Assembly (NCBI GenBank): GCA_016288255.1
Contig: JAEEYS010000180.1
Span: 1-9,158, forward strand
Length of the DNA stretch: 9,158 bases
Direction: 5' to 3'
From: Bacillota bacterium
GTDB taxonomy: Bacteria; Bacillota; Tb-RUG-66
Position numbers and translations under genes: made by a program. Under the pieces are notes generated by a model, which saw only the letters and a program-made list of their open reading frames with translations, searched no databases and was not told the origin of the DNA. Shown in pieces: positions 5,657 to 9,158 of the stretch; within the stretch, counting starts at the first letter, position 1, and every line of letters begins with the position of its first letter.

Positions 5657-6562
5657 TCAGCTGTTGCTTTTCTGTACAACCCAGGTATTGTAGTAATGCC
5701 GGATATCATCCAGAATGTCTTTGTGCAGAAAATCATTGTGATAGATCATGTTGATTTCTCGGATCATATTCAAATTTTCAATGGGAACGATACAAACCTT
5801 TCCGCTTTCTTCCTCTTCTTTGATCGCGCTGTGGGCAATGACGGTGATGCCCAGATTCAAAGATACCAATTCTTTGATGGTCGCCACACTATCCAGTTCG
5901 ATGATCACGTTAAAATCCTGAATACTTTCTCCGTGACGGAGCAAATGGGTCTCAAAAAGCTGACGGGTGCCGGCGCTGGGAGAGCGCAGAATAAATTTTT
6001 CTTTTTTCAATTCGTCCATGCGAACGCTTTCCCGTTTGGCAAAAGGATGCTTTGGGGAAACGGCCAAGCACAAATAATCGGTATCCAAAAGGAGAATGGT
6101 ATAGTCATCGTTTTTGATGGTGCCTTCCACGATGCCCAGATCCAATTCATAGGAGTTTAGTTTACTGTAGATATTATAAATATTATCCGTCAGAATTTTG
6201 ACGCGCGTATCGGGATGTTCACTGGAATAACCTGCAAAGATTTGCGTGACCAGATGTTCTTCCGCGGTGGGGGTGATCCCTACCGTTAAGCGGCGGAGAG
6301 ATTTTTTACTGTCCTGGATGGACTGTTTGGCTTGATCGGAGAGCGCCACGATCCTTTTGGCATAGTTGATCAAGATCTCGCCTTCCGGGGTGGGTTTTAA
6401 TTCTTTTTTATCTTTATAAAAAATTTTTGCTTTATAATCCTGTTCCAATAATCGAATATGATGGCTGACTGCCGGCTGTGTTAAATTCAGAGCTTTCGCG
6501 GCTTTGGTAAAACTTCCTGTTTGCACTAAAGTGAGTAAAGTGATGATTTTGGTATCGACCAT
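5657..6562 (-). CDS. LysR-type transcriptional regulator
   Basis: The 301-residue product has the standard length and layout. A winged helix-turn-helix lies in residues 1-60, with SFTKAAKALNLTQPAVSHHI as the core of the DNA-binding motif, then a linker helix, then a periplasmic-binding-protein-like effector domain from about residue 90 (RLTVGITPTAEEHL, ELDLGIVEG, RSPSAGTRQLFE). The RSPSAGTR segment is typical of the CysB/CysL-like branch that senses small anions or metabolites; the effector is unknown. The ATG follows AAAGGAGC. It is transcribed away from the cation:proton antiporter gene, the classic arrangement in which a LysR protein controls the divergent gene and itself, so it probably regulates ion or pH homeostasis. 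That role is inferred from position only. Confidence 0.92.
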   Translation of the reverse strand: MVDTKIITLLTLVQTGSFTKAAKALNLTQPAVSHHIRLLEQDYKAKIFYKDKKELKPTPEGEILINYAKRIVALSDQAKQSIQDSKKSLRRLTVGITPTAEEHLVTQIFAGYSSEHPDTRVKILTDNIYNIYSKLNSYELDLGIVEGTIKNDDYTILLLDTDYLCLAVSPKHPFAKRESVRMDELKKEKFILRSPSAGTRQLFETHLLRHGESIQDFNVIIELDSVATIKELVSLNLGITVIAHSAIKEEEESGKVCIVPIENLNMIREINMIYHNDFLHKDILDDIRHYYNTWVVQKSNS

Positions 6563-6621
6563 CTGATCAGCTCCTTTTGATGATTATTAAATGTATTTAT
6601 ATAAACTAAAAAAATTATAAT

Positions 6622-6650
6622 TTGATTTTATCATGTTTTCCTTTTATAAT
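6622..6650 (+). promoter_or_regulatory. Candidate + strand sigma-A promoter toward the antiporter
   Basis: TTGATT (6622-6627) and a perfect TATAAT (6645-6650) are separated by exactly 17 bp. If used, the antiporter transcript would have a leader of about 245 bases. It lies on the same bases as the opposing lysR promoter. Confidence 0.55.
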
Positions 6651-6653
6651 CAA
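6625..6653 (-). promoter_or_regulatory. Candidate lysR promoter on the minus strand
   Basis: Read on the minus strand, TTGATT (6653-6648) and TAAAAT (6630-6625) are 17 bp apart, with TGA before the -10 as an extended element. The start would be about 55 bases ahead of the lysR ATG. Its -35 coincides with the -10 of the + strand promoter and vice versa. Confidence 0.6.
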
Positions 6654-6710
6654 CAATACAAAACAAATTAAAGTCACAAATATTGTGGAAACAATCCTAT
6701 CTTCCATATG

Positions 6711-6740
6711 TTCACTGATTTTATCAACAGCTCATATAAT
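6711..6740 (+). promoter_or_regulatory. Second candidate promoter for the antiporter gene
   Basis: TTCACT (6711-6716, four of six consensus bases) and a perfect TATAAT (6735-6740) are 18 bp apart. It is closer to the gene than the 6622 promoter and would not overlap the lysR promoter. In such AT-rich DNA a chance match is possible. Confidence 0.45.
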
Positions 6741-6903
6741 ACATTATTCTAGCTTTTTTTATCATATCCTTTTTTGAATTCTTCTAAGATGATAGAGAAA
6801 AAATGAGAGGCAGACCGATACCGTATGATATTGGTTTTATTGTCGTTTTATCTAAATCAAGATTTTCTTGTTGTTATTTCGTTGTAAGCAGGAGGGAAAA
6901 GTC

Positions 6904-8175
6904 ATGCTGCCTGCATGGATCCAAATCAATAACAATACTATCGTGATATTGAATATGGCGCTCATGCTGTTTTCGGGTTTTTTGATGACGCGTGTGACAA
7001 AGCGGTTCCATCTTCCCAATGTGACCGGATATATTTTGGCCGGCATATTGATCGGTCCTTATGTGCTGAAATGGATCAAACAGGAAAATATTGTCCGTAT
7101 GGAATTTATTATAGATGTAGCGTTGTCTTTTATTGCTTTTGGCGTGGGGCGGTATTTAAACCTAAAAACCATGAGAAAAAACGGAGCCAAAGTCATCGTC
7201 ATCACGCTCTTTGAAGCATTGACCGCGGCGCTGTTTATTTTTCTTGCCATGGTTTTTCTGTTTCATCTTCCGGTCTCTTTTGCCGTGATACTGGGCGCTA
7301 TCGGGTGCGCCACGGCGCCGGCTTCCACTATTATGACCATCAGACAGTATCACGCCAAAGGCGATTTTGTGAACATGGTACTGCAGGTGATCGCGCTGGA
7401 CGACGCGGTGGCATTGGTCGCTTTCAGCGTTTGCGCCGCTGTGGCAGAAGCGCTGCAGTCTAGGGGCAGTTTTCATGCCGGGGAGATCTTGATGCCGATC
7501 CTATTCAATGCAGTAACTGTTTTATTGGCGGTAGGATTTGGGTTTTTGCTCCACAAGCTGATCCATGACCGGCGTTCCAGCGATCATCGTTTGGTGGTCA
7601 CCATTGGAATGATCCTGGTCATGGCAGGACTTTGCAGCGCTTTGAACATTTCACCCCTGTTGTCCTGCATGGCTCTTGGAACGACTTATATCAACGTATC
7701 GAAAAACAAGGCCCTGTTTCGACAAATGGATAACTTCACGCCCCCTGTCTATACTTTGTTTTTTGTATTATCCGGTATGCGGCTTGACATCACCCTGTTA
7801 AAAACAGTAGGGATCATTGGCGTGGCTTACTTCATTATTCGTATTTTGGGCAAGTATTTGGGTGCTTTTGTAGGGGCTTCCCTGTGCAGAGAATCGCCTG
7901 AGATCAAAAAATATCTGGGACTGTCGCTGATGCCGCAGGCAGGGGTTTCCATTGGATTGGCGGCTTTGGGGCAAAGGATCCTGCCGGGTGAGATGGGAGC
8001 GCTCCTCTCCACGATCATTCTGTCTTCAGCCGTTCTTTACGAAATGATCGGGCCGGGGGCTTCTAAACTGGCACTGTATCTGTCGAGATCCTATTCTTTG
8101 GAGGAGAATGAAAAAGGAGAAACCGAGAAGAAAGAAGAAGGAGAAAGAGAAGAAAACCAAACGGAAGAAGAATAA
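6904..8175 (+). CDS. CPA2-like cation:proton antiporter (Na+/H+ exchanger fold)
   Basis: The 423-residue integral membrane protein has about 12 hydrophobic segments in the Na+/H+ exchanger fold and should exchange Na+ or K+ for protons. ATAPAST (136-142) sits in one unwound-helix region, and ALDDAVAL carries the tandem aspartates D166-D167 expected of electrogenic CPA2/NapA-type exchangers. NVTGYILAGILIGP near residue 40 is another typical segment. After the last helix, the final 26 or so residues are nearly all Glu, Lys, Asn and Gln, a highly charged cytosolic tail; no RCK/TrkA-N domain is present, unlike KefB/KefC. The ATG at 6904 is preceded by GGAGGG; the in-frame TTG at 6868 lacks such a site. 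The divergent lysR is the likely regulator. Ion specificity cannot be read from the sequence. Confidence 0.9.
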   Translation: MLPAWIQINNNTIVILNMALMLFSGFLMTRVTKRFHLPNVTGYILAGILIGPYVLKWIKQENIVRMEFIIDVALSFIAFGVGRYLNLKTMRKNGAKVIVITLFEALTAALFIFLAMVFLFHLPVSFAVILGAIGCATAPASTIMTIRQYHAKGDFVNMVLQVIALDDAVALVAFSVCAAVAEALQSRGSFHAGEILMPILFNAVTVLLAVGFGFLLHKLIHDRRSSDHRLVVTIGMILVMAGLCSALNISPLLSCMALGTTYINVSKNKALFRQMDNFTPPVYTLFFVLSGMRLDITLLKTVGIIGVAYFIIRILGKYLGAFVGASLCRESPEIKKYLGLSLMPQAGVSIGLAALGQRILPGEMGALLSTIILSSAVLYEMIGPGASKLALYLSRSYSLEENEKGETEKKEEGEREENQTEEE

Positions 8176-8188
8176 AGGGAACATTATG

Positions 8189-8226
8189 CAAAAAAAAGGC
8201 ATGGAAAAGCGCCATGCCTTTTTTGA
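8189..8226. terminator. Bidirectional terminator between the antiporter gene and spmB
   Basis: A near-perfect stem (AAAAAAGGCATGG pairing with CCATGCCTTTTTT) with the loop AAAAGCG lies between convergent genes. A runs on one side and T runs on the other allow termination in both directions. It follows the antiporter stop by about 13 bases and the spmB stop by about 16. Confidence 0.92.
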
Positions 8227-8241
8227 TGGGAAGGAGAGAGG

Positions 8242-8784
8242 TCATCTGAAATAATAGTTACAGACAAGGACCGCGGAAAGAAATCCGGCCAGATCAGCCA
8301 AAAGACCTACGGGGATGGCATAGCGGCTGTTTTTGATATGAACGGAAGCAAAATAAATGGCAATGATGTATAAAGTCGTGTCCGTGCTGCCCATAGCGGT
8401 GGATGCCATGCGGCCGATCAAAGAGTCGGGCCCGTAGGAATCAAAAAGTTCCGTTAAGATACCGATACTGGCAGGACCGGAAATAGGACGGGTGATCAAA
8501 ATGGGAATGATCTCTCCCGGGATATGGCACGCGGTCAGGACGGGACGAAGGCTGTTCACCAAAAAAGTCAAAGCGCCGGAATCTTTAAAAAGGCGGATGG
8601 CGGCATAGATCGCCAATAGATAGGGCAGGATATGGAACACCAATTGGATCCCTTCAGTGGAGCCTTCGATAAAAGCGTCATAAATATCGACTTTGTGGAG
8701 AAAACCGTCTATTAAGATCAAAGAGATCAAAACAGGCACCGCCCAGGCGGAACAGGCGGATATGATGTGGATGAATCGATCCAT
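8242..8784 (-). CDS. spmB: Spore maturation protein B (SpmB)
   Basis: The 180-residue membrane protein has the usual SpmB length and contains the nucleoside-recognition (Gate) domain. Family segments visible are DAFIEGSTEGIQL, HILPYLLAIYAAIRLF, RPISGPASIGIL, and MASTAMGSTDTTLYIIAIYF followed by the SRYAI region. Four to five hydrophobic segments are apparent. With SpmA it is needed for full dehydration of the spore core in Bacillus; the transported substrate, if any, is not established. It begins 6 bases after the spmA stop, using an AAGGA site within the end of spmA, so the two are translationally linked. A terminator follows. Confidence 0.94.
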   Translation of the reverse strand: MDRFIHIISACSAWAVPVLISLILIDGFLHKVDIYDAFIEGSTEGIQLVFHILPYLLAIYAAIRLFKDSGALTFLVNSLRPVLTACHIPGEIIPILITRPISGPASIGILTELFDSYGPDSLIGRMASTAMGSTDTTLYIIAIYFASVHIKNSRYAIPVGLLADLAGFLSAVLVCNYYFR

Positions 8785-8790
8785 ATTATT

Positions 8791-9158
8791 TTACGTTCCT
8801 TTGCTTTTTTTATGGGATAATTTTCTGGCGATCAAGTCCAATGTGACAGCGGTGAAAGTAGAGATAAAAGTAGCGATCAAAGTGGTGCCCAAAATCTCTG
8901 TGGGGTCGGCGGAACCCGCCGCAAACCGCAGGGCAATGATGGTGGTGGGAACCAAGGTGACACTGGAAGTGTTGATGGCTAAAAAAGTGATCATAGCGTC
9001 GGTAGCGGTGCCTTTTGTGTCGTTGAGTTCATTGAGTTCTTTCATCGCTTTGAGGCCGAAAGGAGTGGCCGCGCTGCCAAATCCGAATAGATTGCTGGTG
9101 ATATTCATCATGATAGAGGAGATCGCAGGATGGTTTTTGGGGATAGAAGGGAACAGCA
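8791..9158 (-). CDS. spmA: Spore maturation protein A (SpmA), 3' part
   Basis: The frame is open to the window edge, giving 121 visible residues of a protein that is normally about 195. The true start is outside the window: the Met at 9111 is internal, since the 15 codons before it (LFPSIPKNHPAISSI) match the conserved SpmA region that precedes the NLFGFGSAATP motif. GLKAMKELNELN and the hydrophobic segments ITFLAINTSSVTLVPTTIIA and ILGTTLIATFISTFTAVTL follow, then a short basic tail. SpmA works with SpmB in late spore maturation. Its position directly upstream of spmB is the standard gene order. Confidence 0.93.
   Translation of the reverse strand, partial: LFPSIPKNHPAISSIMMNITSNLFGFGSAATPFGLKAMKELNELNDTKGTATDAMITFLAINTSSVTLVPTTIIALRFAAGSADPTEILGTTLIATFISTFTAVTLDLIARKLSHKKSKGT

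Larger units (their letters stand above)
6563..6903. other. AT-rich divergent regulatory region between lysR and the antiporter gene
   Basis: This 341-bp stretch contains no credible gene. It is strongly AT-rich in its lysR-proximal half and holds three promoter-like sequences listed separately. A small inverted repeat (ATTGT, GGAA, ACAAT) is at about 6681-6694. The part nearest the antiporter would be a long 5' leader. I could not match it to any riboswitch I know, including the c-di-AMP class often found before potassium transporters. Confidence 0.7.

Noticed and set aside
6868..6903. Twelve extra codons at the antiporter N terminus from a TTG start
   Set aside because: The GGAGGG ribosome site lies inside this stretch and serves the ATG at 6904.
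6563..6903. Possible riboswitch in the antiporter leader
   Set aside because: No known riboswitch core sequence or extended helix pattern could be recognised, only small AT-rich hairpins.

Overview
The window looks like chromosome from an endospore-forming, probably anaerobic member of the Firmicutes (Clostridia-like). The evidence is a cotJ spore-coat operon, the spmA/spmB spore-maturation pair, a NiaR niacin repressor, type III pantothenate kinases, strong GGAGG-type ribosome binding sites and compact hairpin-plus-U-tract terminators. Base composition is moderate. I see no insertion sequence, phage gene, CRISPR array, tRNA or rRNA. I do not recognise a wholly new system. The most unusual parts are a tandem pair of diverged coaX genes, a cotJC gene cut to about a third of its normal length, and face-to-face promoter sequences between lysR and an antiporter gene.

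Layout, left to right. Positions 1-1218 (+) hold the 3' part of niaR followed closely by an Mrp/NBP35-type iron-sulfur carrier ATPase, and end in a bidirectional terminator. Positions 1310-2866 (-) hold two tandem coaX genes, both of the family that catalyses the first step of coenzyme A synthesis. Positions 2974-3736 (-) hold cotJA, cotJB and a truncated cotJC, packed as an operon. Positions 3850-5258 (+) hold a promoter, a Sir2-type NAD-dependent deacylase, a PrxQ/Bcp-type peroxiredoxin and a strong terminator. Positions 5355-6562 (-) hold a LysR-type regulator followed by a small XRE-type regulator. The AT-rich gap at 6563-6903 carries promoter-like sequences on both strands. Positions 6904-8175 (+) hold a CPA2-like cation:proton antiporter, probably controlled by the divergent LysR protein, and end in another bidirectional terminator. 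Positions 8242-9158 (-) hold spmB and the 3' part of spmA, which runs off the window.

The genes fall into several functional themes: cofactor metabolism (NAD control, Fe-S delivery, CoA), NAD-linked protein deacylation with peroxide defence, ion homeostasis, and sporulation. These are adjacent ordinary chromosomal operons rather than one integrated system. All functions are assigned from remembered family motifs, without database searches.
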